Shown here one piece after another: positions 1 through 5,102 of a DNA stretch of 5,102 bases (position 1 is the first letter of the stretch; every line of letters starts with the position of its first letter). Source of the DNA: Thermoanaerobacteraceae bacterium. Its GTDB lineage: Bacteria > Bacillota > Desulfotomaculia > Desulfotomaculales > Ammonificaceae. The notes under the pieces are model-generated. The model made no database searches, was not told the origin of the DNA, and saw only the letters and a list, made by a program, of their open reading frames with translations. The stretch spans positions 613 to 5,714 of the forward strand of contig JASEJH010000116.1 of NCBI GenBank assembly GCA_030016455.1, given 5' to 3'. A program made the position numbers and the translations under genes.

Positions 1-1
1 C

Positions 2-745
2 CGGGCGGTGAGCAATACCCGCGGGATGGGGGTTGTGGGTGCCGTGGACGTAACCGGCTCCGGAGAAGATGCGGGGGTGCTGGCGGGTACCGGACCGCTT
101 GGGGTTACGGTGCGTTCGGACCTGGAGAACGTTTTGCGGGAGACCGCGGCCGAGGTAATGGTTGATTTTACCAATGCCAGGGCGGCGGTGCAGAACATTC
201 GTACGGCCATTGAGTGCGGTGTGCGCCCGGTTGTCGGCACCACGGGTATTCCTAAGGAAGAGCTGGACAGGCTGATCCAGTTGTCGCGTGAAAAGGGCGT
301 CGGGGGGTTGGTGGCGCCCAATTTTGCCATCGGGGCAGTTTTGATGATGCATTTCGCCGGAATCGCCGCGCGTTACCTGCCGGCGGCGGAGATCATCGAG
401 CTTCACCACAACCAGAAGCTCGACGCGCCTTCAGGAACGGCGCTGAAGACGGCGGAGATAATCGCTGCAGCACGGGGCGACGCGGCGGTGGAGGACCGAA
501 CCGAGCAGGTGAAGCTTGAAGGGGCCCGGGGAGGAACGCTGGAGGGAATTCATGTCCACAGCGTCCGTTTGCCGGGCCTTGTTGCTCATCAGGAAGTGAT
601 TTTCGGCGGCCTGGGGCAAACGCTCAGCATCAGGCACGATTCAATTTCCCGGGAGTCATTCATGCCGGGGGTGATCATGGGGATCAAGAAAGTCAAGGAA
701 CTCCAGGAGATTATTTACGGGCTCGACAAGTTAATATTTGCCTAA
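2..745 (+). CDS. dapB: 4-hydroxy-tetrahydrodipicolinate reductase, 5'-truncated by the window edge
   Basis: DapB is a cytoplasmic enzyme that reduces the DapA product to tetrahydrodipicolinate with NAD(P)H, in the diaminopimelate/lysine pathway. The frame is open to the left edge, giving 247 visible residues. About 20 N-terminal residues are missing, including the GxxGxxG nucleotide-binding loop, since family members usually run about 265-270 residues. The GTG at 8 is therefore not the start: the codons before it fit the family helix that follows the glycine loop. Visible landmarks in order are VDFT, VVGTTG, APNFAIGA and the signature ELHHNQKLDAPSGTA. In that signature the His pair lies at 404-409, the catalytic Lys at 416-418 and DAPSGTA at 422-442. 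The C-terminal substrate domain (VHSVRLPGLVAHQEVIFG, then RHDSISRESF) follows. The stop is TAA and no damage is seen. The gene lies upstream of dpaA, separated by 158 bp that hold a possible terminator. The identification is secure. Confidence 0.96.
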   Translation, partial: RAVSNTRGMGVVGAVDVTGSGEDAGVLAGTGPLGVTVRSDLENVLRETAAEVMVDFTNARAAVQNIRTAIECGVRPVVGTTGIPKEELDRLIQLSREKGVGGLVAPNFAIGAVLMMHFAGIAARYLPAAEIIELHHNQKLDAPSGTALKTAEIIAAARGDAAVEDRTEQVKLEGARGGTLEGIHVHSVRLPGLVAHQEVIFGGLGQTLSIRHDSISRESFMPGVIMGIKKVKELQEIIYGLDKLIFA

Positions 746-769
746 TACTCCCTTTTGGAGTGCGTGCCG

Positions 770-846
770 GGAGGCCGGAGTTCCGGCGCGGTTTTGCGCG
801 GGTGCTTTTTCTTCCGACTTCCGACCTCTGACTTCTGACTGCTGAT
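770..846. repeat. Heptamer-repeat inverted element, copy 1 (dapB-dpaA gap)
   Basis: Five 7-nt units follow each other in exact phase at 812-846: TTCCGAC, TTCCGAC, CTCTGAC, TTCTGAC, TGCTGAT. The left part, 770-786, is imperfectly complementary to 813-829, with 11 Watson-Crick pairs and 3 G-T pairs over 17 positions without gaps. The element encloses the small GCGC hairpin at 786-799. This is the most degraded left arm of the three elements in the window. The heptamers share their YTCYRAC pattern with copy 2. No coding frame of note covers the region. Confidence 0.7.
783..810 (+). terminator. Possible intrinsic terminator downstream of dapB
   Basis: GCGC at 786-789 pairs with GCGC at 796-799 around the loop GGTTTT. 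CC (783-784) and GG (801-802) extend the stem beyond one G-G mismatch. A five-T run at 806-810 follows after TGC. The core stem is only 4 bp and the T-run is offset by 3 nt, so the call is tentative. It could separate dapB from the sporulation genes, or be only the inner hairpin of the surrounding inverted repeat. A second small hairpin (ACTCC 747-751 with GGAGT 757-761) sits just after the dapB stop but lacks a T-run of its own on the 3' side. Confidence 0.35.
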
Positions 847-849
847 ACG

Positions 850-878
850 CACCTCCTTCCCCAGCGGCTCATATACTG
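850..878 (+). promoter_or_regulatory. Candidate sigma-K-type promoter for dpaA
   Basis: CACC at 850-853 fits the short sigma-K -35 element (mACm). After a 16-nt spacer, CATATACTG at 870-878 matches the CATAnnnT core of the sigma-K -10 element but lacks the flanking g and final a. The expected transcription start is near 885, about 20 nt before the dpaA GTG. In Bacillus subtilis spoVF is transcribed in the mother cell by sigma-K, so the position makes sense. These motifs are short, so chance matches are possible. Confidence 0.4.
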
Positions 879-903
879 GTTATTAGCCGTGGGGGCGAGA
901 ACC

Positions 904-1800
904 GTGAAAGGAAGACTGAAAGGAATTACGATAGCCGTTATCGGTGGCGACCGCCGTGCGGTTTTTGTGGCCGAGGAGCTTTTGAACGAGGGTGCGCAGG
1001 TCAGACTGGTGGGGCACGAAAGAGAAGTACCGGGCGGGCAAGCGGTTGCCGAAATAGAGGCAGGAGTGAGGGGAGCGGATGCGGTTGTTTTTCCCTTTCC
1101 GGGAGTCGGTGAAGACGGCCGGGTTTCCACCCCGGGAGAACCGATTTTGCTGCAGGACAAAGATCTGGCTTCCCTCCCCGAAGGCACCCCGATTTTTACA
1201 GGGTTTGCGAGACGGTACCTCCTGGAACTCGCCGACCGCCTGCGGTTCAGACTGGTGGAAGTAGCGGAAAGGGATGACTTCGCCATTTTGAACTCCATCC
1301 CTTCGGCGGAAGGCGCAATCCAGATCGCGATGGAGTACCTGCCTGTAACCATCCACAGTTCATCCGCCTTTGTTCTGGGGTTTGGGCGTGTCGGCCTGAC
1401 CCTGGCGCGCATGCTAAACGGCCTTGGCGCCGTGACTACGGTGGTGGCTCGGGACCCGGCCCAGCGTGCGCGGGCGGTGGAGATGGGGTGCCGGGCGGCC
1501 GATTTTGGGAGACTGCCCGCGATTGCCGGTGAGGCGGATGTGATCTTCAATACCGTGCCGGCACTTGTTGTGACGGCGCGGGTCTTGAAGTGCACCCGGC
1601 CCGACGTTCTGATCGTGGACCTCGCCACGAAGCCCGGCGGTACGGATTTTGAAGCCGCCGCACGCCTTGGAAGGCGGGCGATGCTGGCGCCGGCGCTGCC
1701 CGGCAAGGTGGCACCGAAAACGGCCGGGCGGATTTTAGGACAGGTGGTTGCCGACCTGCTCGTGCAGGAGAAAGGGCTCAGCCTCGCGGTCTTACCTTAA
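904..1800 (+). CDS. dpaA: Dipicolinate synthase subunit A
   Basis: With DpaB, this mother-cell protein converts the dihydrodipicolinate-level product of DapA into dipicolinic acid, which is then loaded into the forespore core. The GTG at 904 gives 298 residues, close to the 297 of Bacillus SpoVFA, and puts the first beta strand (IAVIGGD, residues 10-16) at the expected distance. A GTG at 889 is possible but has no Shine-Dalgarno upstream. For 904 a G-rich stretch (891-898) offers only weak ribosome pairing. The N-terminal Rossmann-like domain is followed by NSIPSAEGAIQIA (about 130-142), which resembles the family's PTAEGAI segment. A second nucleotide-binding fold follows, with VLGFGRVG (157-164), NTVPALV (216-222), DLATKPGG (239-246) and the C-terminal APALPGKVAPKTAG. 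The gene is intact. A candidate sigma-K promoter precedes it. dpaB follows, but only after an unusual 227-bp gap that contains a repeat element. Confidence 0.95.
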   Translation: MKGRLKGITIAVIGGDRRAVFVAEELLNEGAQVRLVGHEREVPGGQAVAEIEAGVRGADAVVFPFPGVGEDGRVSTPGEPILLQDKDLASLPEGTPIFTGFARRYLLELADRLRFRLVEVAERDDFAILNSIPSAEGAIQIAMEYLPVTIHSSSAFVLGFGRVGLTLARMLNGLGAVTTVVARDPAQRARAVEMGCRAADFGRLPAIAGEADVIFNTVPALVVTARVLKCTRPDVLIVDLATKPGGTDFEAAARLGRRAMLAPALPGKVAPKTAGRILGQVVADLLVQEKGLSLAVLP

Positions 1801-1837
1801 CATCTTTGGTTTTGAGGCCGTTCAAAAACGAGTATGG

Positions 1838-1950
1838 CATTTTGGAAGTTGGAAGCCGGAGGTTGGATGTTGGAGTTATTGAGGGAATTCGCTATGCGAA
1901 TTCCTACAAAAGATCTAACCTCTAACTTCTGGCCTCTAACCTCTCAAATG
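1838..1950. repeat. Heptamer-repeat inverted element, copy 2 (dpaA-dpaB gap)
   Basis: This 113-bp element has long imperfect inverted arms. Positions 1845-1875 align without gaps to the complement of 1913-1943: 22 Watson-Crick pairs, 5 G-T pairs and 4 mismatches over 31 positions. The outer ends CATTT (1838-1842) and AAATG (1946-1950) also pair. Each arm is five 7-nt units in exact phase. On the left they are TTGGAAG, TTGGAAG, CCGGAGG, TTGGATG, TTGGAGT (1842-1876). On the right they are ATCTAAC, CTCTAAC, TTCTGGC, CTCTAAC, CTCTCAA (1913-1947). The odd GGC-type unit is third in both arms. A perfect palindrome sits in the middle. No transposase or clear target-site duplication is visible, so this may be a non-autonomous MITE-like element or an expressed RNA hairpin. 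Confidence 0.85.
1884..1904. repeat. Perfect 9-bp palindromic hairpin inside the copy 2 element
   Basis: GGAATTCGC (1884-1892) and GCGAATTCC (1896-1904) are exact reverse complements separated by TAT. The hairpin lies almost at the centre of the larger inverted repeat, so the element is a nested palindrome. No T-run follows, so it is not an intrinsic terminator in the + direction. Confidence 0.85.
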
Positions 1951-1963
1951 GTACGTGAGCACC

Positions 1964-1979
1964 CAGCCGGCAGCGGCTG
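1964..1979 (+). other. Short GC-rich hairpin in the dpaB leader
   Basis: CAGCCG (1964-1969) pairs perfectly with CGGCTG (1974-1979) around a 4-nt loop. It lies 14 nt beyond the repeat element and about 34 nt before the dpaB Shine-Dalgarno. It could be a transcript-stabilising or pausing structure. A 6-bp stem of this kind can also occur by chance in GC-rich DNA. Confidence 0.4.
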
Positions 1980-2012
1980 ACGAAGCCAGACGAAGTTTGC
2001 AGGGCGGCCTCT

Positions 2013-2020
2013 GGGGAGGT
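2013..2020 (+). promoter_or_regulatory. Ribosome binding site that fixes the dpaB start
   Basis: GGGGAGGT lies 7 nt before the GTG at 2028. The longer open frame would begin with a GTG at 2019, but that codon overlaps this site and cannot use it. The site therefore supports initiation at 2028. Confidence 0.85.
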
Positions 2021-2027
2021 GCTGACG

Positions 2028-2630
2028 GTGCGGCTCAAGGGAGTCAAGGTAGGGTTTGCCCTGACCGGTTCTTTCTGCACGTTGAAGGAAGTGGTGGAAC
2101 AGGTCAAGAAGCTTATTGACGAAGGGGCAGAGGTTTTCCCCATCGTTACCCGGGAAGTGGCGACTACGGACACCCGTTTCGGTACGGCGGCTTACTGGAA
2201 GGGATTGTTAAAGGAGATTACGGGGCATGAAGTGATCGAGACGATCATCGACGCCGAGCCGATCGGACCGAAGAAGTTACTGGATATCCTGGTGGTGGCT
2301 CCCTGTACGGGGAACACGCTGGCGAAGCTTGCTAATGCGATCACCGACGGGCCGGTGCTGATGGCGATTAAGGCGCAATTGAGGAACCAGCGGCCCGTGG
2401 TGCTGGCTATTGCTACCAACGATGCTCTGGGAATGAACGCGCGCAACCTGGGGGTCCTGTTAAACGCCAAGAATATTTATATGGTGCCGTTTGGCCAGGA
2501 CAATCCGGCCGGTAAGCCCAACTCCCTGGTGGCGCGGATGGACCTTTTGACGGAAACGGTCGTCCATGCGCTCCAGGGAAAACAGCTCCAGCCGGTATTG
2601 ATCGGTTACGCCGTGAGCGAGCCGGCTTGA
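2028..2630 (+). CDS. dpaB: Dipicolinate synthase subunit B
   Basis: This is the flavoprotein-fold partner of DpaA in dipicolinic acid synthesis during sporulation. Starting at GTG 2028 it has 200 residues, the same length as Bacillus SpoVFB. Conserved blocks in order are VGFALTGSFC near residues 8-17, TRFGTAAYW around 49-57, VAPCTGNTLAKLANAITDGP at about 90-109, IATNDALGMN at 128-137 and VPFGQDNPAGKPNS at 153-166. The LTGS and APCTGN..AK segments are typical of the UbiX/PPC-decarboxylase type of flavoprotein fold. Which cofactor it actually uses cannot be read from the sequence. The gene is intact. Only 24 bp separate its TGA from the asd start, which suggests co-transcription with asd. It is separated from dpaA by the copy 2 repeat element, whereas the two subunit genes are adjacent in Bacillus. 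Confidence 0.95.
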   Translation: MRLKGVKVGFALTGSFCTLKEVVEQVKKLIDEGAEVFPIVTREVATTDTRFGTAAYWKGLLKEITGHEVIETIIDAEPIGPKKLLDILVVAPCTGNTLAKLANAITDGPVLMAIKAQLRNQRPVVLAIATNDALGMNARNLGVLLNAKNIYMVPFGQDNPAGKPNSLVARMDLLTETVVHALQGKQLQPVLIGYAVSEPA

Positions 2631-2643
2631 CGGCAACCGGGAA

Positions 2644-2649
2644 GGAGGG
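2644..2649 (+). promoter_or_regulatory. Ribosome binding site supporting the TTG start of asd
   Basis: GGAGGG lies 5 nt before the TTG at 2655. There is no in-frame ATG or GTG near it that would give the usual N-terminus. The site plus the family's VAVVGATGAVG start decide for TTG. Confidence 0.8.
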
Positions 2650-2654
2650 TATCT

Positions 2655-3665
2655 TTGCGGCAGTTCAACGTAGCTGTGGTGGGAGCGACCGGAGCGGTCG
2701 GCCAGGAAATTTTGAAGGTTCTGGAAGAGCGGAACTTTCCCGTGGGGAGGCTTCGTCCCCTGGCCACCGCCCGGTCGGCGGGTAAAGAAATTCGCTTCCG
2801 GGGTGAAGCCTACACCGTTGAAGAGACGCGCCCCGAGAGTTTTGACGGGGTTGAGATCGCGCTGTTTGCCGGGGGTGCGGCAAGTAAAGAGTTCGCGCTG
2901 GCGGCCCGGGACCGGGGGGCGCTGGTGGTGGACAACTCAAGCGCTTTCCGGATGGAGCCGGAGGTTCCGCTTGTGGTTCCGGAGGTCAATCCCGAGGACG
3001 TGAAGTGGCACAAGGGGATCATCGCCAACCCGAATTGCTCGACGATCATCATGGTGGTTCCGCTCAAGCCGATTTATGACCGGGCGGGGATCAAGCGGGT
3101 GGTGGTTTCGACCTACCAAGCCGTTTCGGGGGCCGGGGCGGCGGCGATTAAGGAACTGGAGCTTCAAACCAGGGCGGTGCTCGACGGGGCAGGATATCCG
3201 CCGCAGGTTTTCGCCCACCAGATCGCCTTTAACCTGATTCCGCACATTGACGTGTTCATGGAGATGGACTATACCAAGGAAGAGTGGAAAATGGTGAAGG
3301 AGACCCGGAAAATTTTCCACGATGATTCCCTGGCGGTGACGGCAACGACGATCCGGGTGCCGGTGTTCCGGTGCCATTCCGAGTCGGTCAACGTCGAGAC
3401 GAAAGAAAAGCTTAGCGCTGCCGAGGCCCGGGAAATTCTGGCGCGGGCGCCGGGAGTGGTGGTGGTTGACGAGCCGGCGGCGAAGAAATACCCGATGCCC
3501 GTTCAGGCCTGTAACAGGGACGAGGTTTTCGTGGGGCGGATTAGGGACGACAACTCGTTGGATAAGGGGTTGAACCTCTGGGTGGTGGCCGACCAGTTGC
3601 GCAAGGGTGCGGCGACGAACGCGGTCCAGATCGCGGAGCTGGCAATCAAGTACGGCTGCGTTTAA
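2655..3665 (+). CDS. asd: Aspartate-semialdehyde dehydrogenase
   Basis: Asd reduces aspartyl phosphate with NADPH to aspartate semialdehyde, the DapA substrate and the branch point to lysine/DAP/DPA and to threonine/methionine. The protein has 336 residues, the usual length. The N-terminal NADPH loop is VVGATGAVG (residues 8-16). DNSSAFR (93-99) follows, then NPNCST with the catalytic nucleophile Cys128, and YQAVSGAG (154-161). NLIPHID (193-199) comes next, then RVPVFRCHSES with substrate-binding Arg234 and catalytic His241. The residue just before that His is Cys rather than the more usual small Gly or Ala. The C-terminal LNLWVVADQLRKGAATNAVQIAE is typical of the family. It starts with TTG behind a good ribosome binding site. 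In Bacillus the next gene would be the aspartokinase dapG. Here a 154-bp gap and then dapA follow. The identification is secure. Confidence 0.97.
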   Translation: MRQFNVAVVGATGAVGQEILKVLEERNFPVGRLRPLATARSAGKEIRFRGEAYTVEETRPESFDGVEIALFAGGAASKEFALAARDRGALVVDNSSAFRMEPEVPLVVPEVNPEDVKWHKGIIANPNCSTIIMVVPLKPIYDRAGIKRVVVSTYQAVSGAGAAAIKELELQTRAVLDGAGYPPQVFAHQIAFNLIPHIDVFMEMDYTKEEWKMVKETRKIFHDDSLAVTATTIRVPVFRCHSESVNVETKEKLSAAEAREILARAPGVVVVDEPAAKKYPMPVQACNRDEVFVGRIRDDNSLDKGLNLWVVADQLRKGAATNAVQIAELAIKYGCV

Positions 3666-3668
3666 CAA

Positions 3669-3808
3669 TGAGGTTAGAGGCAGCCCAGCACTCAACCAAG
3701 GGGAATAGCGGCGGTTGCCAGAAAAGTGGAAGTTTCGGAGAGGATTTCCACGTTGGAGGTCAAGGAAGTTGTTTTTTTGAGTTTAGTGCTGGGTGACTTC
3801 TAAAATTG
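3669..3808. repeat. Large imperfect inverted repeat, copy 3 (asd-dapA gap)
   Basis: Positions 3669-3692 pair without gaps with 3785-3808: 16 Watson-Crick pairs, 4 G-T pairs and 4 mismatches over 24 positions. The core is a perfect 9-bp match, CCCAGCACT (3684-3692) with AGTGCTGGG (3785-3793). The outer parts, GGTTAGAGG on the left and GACTTCTAA on the right, resemble the heptamers of the other two gaps. Inside, GTGGAA (3726-3731) pairs with TTCCAC (3746-3751), and CAACC (3693-3697) can pair with GGTTG (3713-3717). A seven-T run (3772-3778) lies inside the right half without a strong stem directly before it. The element fills almost the whole gap and ends at the dapA ribosome binding site. It could be a mobile repeat or a structured leader. 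It does not match the lysine riboswitch or T-box patterns known to me. Confidence 0.65.
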
Positions 3809-3813
3809 GAGGT
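3808..3813 (+). promoter_or_regulatory. Ribosome binding site that fixes the dapA start
   Basis: GGAGGT lies 6 nt before the ATG at 3820. The open frame extends back to a GTG at 3793, but that would translate this site and add nine residues foreign to the family. Confidence 0.88.
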
Positions 3814-3819
3814 GGGAGA

Positions 3820-4707
3820 ATGGCGGTAGATTTCGGACGGGTGCTTACGGCGATGGTAACGCCTTTCGACCGGGACGGCGCGGTGAATTTTGAGCAGGCG
3901 AAGAAGCTGGCGCGCTACCTAGTCGAGAACGGTTCGGACGGGGTGGTGGTAGCCGGGACGACGGGGGAGTCCCCCACGCTCACCAAGGAGGAAAAAAAGG
4001 CGCTCTTCCAGGCGGTGGTGGAAGAAGTAGGCGGAAAGGCTACGGTTATCGCAGGAACCGGAAGCTATTCGACTGCGGACAGCATTGCCTTGACCCGGGC
4101 GGCGGAGAAGGCCGGCGCCGACGGGGTGATGCTGGTGGCTCCGTACTATAACAAGCCTTCGCAGGAGGGACTTTACCGCCACTTCCGGGCGGTTGCCGAG
4201 AGCACCAATCTTCCGGTGATGCTTTACAATATCCCCGGCCGTACGGCGGTGAACGTGCTCCCGGCCACGGTGGCGCGGCTGGCCAAGGACGTGCCCAATG
4301 TCCGGGCGATCAAGGAAGCCAGCGGCAACATGGACCAGGTGAGCGAGCTCCGGCGGATTCTACCGGACGAGTTTGCGATTTACAGCGGCGACGACGCCCT
4401 CACGCTGCCGATCCTCGCCATAGGGGGGAAGGGGGTCGTCAGCGTGGTGGCCCACATTGCCGGGATGCGGATGCAGGAAATGATTAACGCATACGCCAGC
4501 GGAAACGTGACCCTGGCGGCGAAGATTCACCGGGAGCTTTTCCCCGTCATTAAGGCGATGTTTATCACCACCAATCCGGTACCGGTGAAGGCGGCGCTGA
4601 ATTTGCGGGGAATGAACGTCGGCGCGCCGCGATTGCCGCTGGTGGAAGTAACAGCGGAGGAAAAGGAGAAGATCAGCCAGATTTTGGGGGACGCCGGCTT
4701 GCTTTAA
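3820..4707 (+). CDS. dapA: 4-hydroxy-tetrahydrodipicolinate synthase
   Basis: DapA condenses pyruvate with aspartate semialdehyde, the first committed step to diaminopimelate, lysine and DPA. It is a cytoplasmic (beta/alpha)8-barrel lyase of the NAL family. The ATG at 3820 gives 295 residues, a normal length. Active-site residues, by comparison with the E. coli enzyme, are Thr47-Thr48 in GTTGES, Tyr110 in [11 protein letters not shown], Tyr136 and Arg141 in YNIPGRT, and the Schiff-base Lys165 in IKEASG. The two histidines of the E. coli lysine-feedback site (His53, His56) align with Lys56 and Lys59, and Asn80 aligns with Tyr83. The enzyme is therefore probably weakly or not inhibited by lysine, as is usual in Gram-positives (inference). 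The gene follows the inverted repeat in the asd-dapA gap. Its stop overlaps that of the convergent minus-strand gene. Confidence 0.97.
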   Translation: MAVDFGRVLTAMVTPFDRDGAVNFEQAKKLARYLVENGSDGVVVAGTTGESPTLTKEEKKALFQAVVEEVGGKATVIAGTGSYSTADSIALTRAAEKAGADGVMLVAPYYNKPSQEGLYRHFRAVAESTNLPVMLYNIPGRTAVNVLPATVARLAKDVPNVRAIKEASGNMDQVSELRRILPDEFAIYSGDDALTLPILAIGGKGVVSVVAHIAGMRMQEMINAYASGNVTLAAKIHRELFPVIKAMFITTNPVPVKAALNLRGMNVGAPRLPLVEVTAEEKEKISQILGDAGLL

Positions 4708-5102
4708 GGCTGTCGTTGGGCCGGTTTCAGGGGGATTGTTTCTTCAGCAGGTTTCTTTTCGCTGTAGGGTAGAATTCCCTGCGCCGGTTTCTTGAGGTGT
4801 GCACAGAGTTCTTCCCACACCTGGGACATCCGTTTTTTGTCGGCAGCGGTTAAGGGGATGTCGGTGGCCGGGTCGATCATGGGGTGCACCGGCAGCACGC
4901 GGAATTGCCAGCGGCCGGCGGCCTGCGCCCTTTGAACCCAGAGCGGCAGGAACTCCACGCCCCGGACGCGGGTCCGGGTGCGGTCCTTTTCAAGGTGGAG
5001 GTAAAGGATGATCCCGCTGTCGGAATAGCGCCACCGCTGGTTGGAAATAAAGTTGCCCAGGGAATAAGCCACGACGCAGGTATGTGGATCACCGTCACGC
5101 GT
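4704..5102 (-). CDS. CapA/PgsA-family protein, C-terminal part (5' end outside the window)
   Basis: The frame is open to the right edge and gives 132 residues, the C-terminal part of a larger protein. The key clue is [14 protein letters not shown] (residues 11-24). The SLGNF motif follows the metallophosphatase-like core of the CapA/PgsA (poly-gamma-glutamate or capsule synthesis) family, usually after a stretch like the RDGDPH seen just before it. The next strands ([11 protein letters not shown], then [10 protein letters not shown]) fit the end of that domain. They are followed by a variable region and a charged, proline-rich tail ending in PAQRQP. The GTG at 5072 is internal, since the family motif would otherwise lose its conserved lead-in. 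N-terminal signals cannot be seen, so location and exact role are unknown. Many family members are not capsule proteins. It converges on dapA with a 4-bp overlap. Confidence 0.8.
   Translation of the reverse strand, partial: TRDGDPHTCVVAYSLGNFISNQRWRYSDSGIILYLHLEKDRTRTRVRGVEFLPLWVQRAQAAGRWQFRVLPVHPMIDPATDIPLTAADKKRMSQVWEELCAHLKKPAQGILPYSEKKPAEETIPLKPAQRQP

Noticed and set aside
711..1706. Long minus-strand open frame (331 codons) opposite dpaA
   Set aside because: It is the antisense shadow of a clearly recognised gene. Its translation is low-complexity (Ser, Arg, Pro, Ala-rich), matches no family I know, and results from the GC-rich codon use of dpaA.
812..1947. CRISPR array made from the heptamer repeats
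   Set aside because: The units are 7 nt and directly adjacent, with no 20-40 nt spacers, and no cas genes are in the window.
1838..1950. Insertion sequence between dpaA and dpaB
   Set aside because: The element has no transposase frame and no convincing target duplication. ATGG occurs at both edges (1834-1837 and 1948-1951), but this is only 4 bp and overlaps the arm on one side.
2937..3695. Minus-strand open frame (252 codons) opposite asd
   Set aside because: It lies antisense to the conserved asd reading frame and its His/Arg-rich translation has no recognisable domain.
3753..3780. Second Shine-Dalgarno-like TTGGAGGT (3753-3760) followed by TTG at 3769, a possible leader peptide
   Set aside because: The frame ends after three codons (TTG TTT TTT TGA). 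The motif is better explained as part of the GGAGGTTGGA-like repeat sequence.
3777..3806. Sigma-A-like promoter TTGAGT, 18-nt spacer, TAAAAT before dapA
   Set aside because: The motif match is fair, but transcription would begin near 3813 and remove the dapA ribosome binding site at 3808-3813.
3666..3819. Lysine riboswitch or T-box leader upstream of dapA
   Set aside because: The conserved lysine riboswitch core segments and the T-box sequence (AGGGTGGNACCGCG type) are absent, and the region is short for either class.

Overview
The window looks like chromosomal DNA from a GC-rich, endospore-forming member of the Firmicutes. The best evidence is a complete dpaA/dpaB (spoVFA/spoVFB) pair, encoding the two-subunit dipicolinate synthase that makes the spore-core chelator dipicolinic acid (DPA). 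Many Clostridium species lack this pair, so its presence with high GC content suggests a Peptococcaceae- or Moorella-like lineage (Desulfotomaculum/Pelotomaculum type). That placement is inference.

Layout. Five genes run left to right. They are dapB (5' end cut off by the window edge, ends at 745), dpaA (904-1800), dpaB (2028-2630), asd (2655-3665) and dapA (3820-4707). They encode Asd, DapA and DapB, which are successive enzymes from aspartyl phosphate to tetrahydrodipicolinate, plus the branch that diverts the DapA product to DPA. This places lysine/diaminopimelate synthesis and spore DPA synthesis in one cluster. In Bacillus subtilis the order is spoVFA-spoVFB-asd-dapG-dapA. Here the aspartokinase gene dapG is missing from its usual slot between asd and dapA. 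At the right edge a gene on the minus strand, the C-terminal part of a CapA/PgsA-like protein, converges on dapA and their stop codons overlap.

Non-coding regions. Only asd follows its upstream gene closely. The other three gaps (746-903, 1801-2027, 3666-3819) each hold an imperfect inverted repeat. Two are built from exactly phased 7-nt units of the type YTCYRAC, and each encloses an inner hairpin. The clearest copy (1838-1950) separates dpaA from dpaB. The first gap also holds a possible dapB terminator and, just before dpaA, a sequence resembling a mother-cell sigma-K promoter.

Start codons. Shine-Dalgarno positions and family alignment place the dpaA, dpaB and dapA starts inside longer open frames. 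dapB extends beyond the left edge. dpaA and dpaB start with GTG, asd with TTG and dapA with ATG. The main novelty candidate is the repeat family and its possible effect on expression. The genes themselves are recognisable members of known families.
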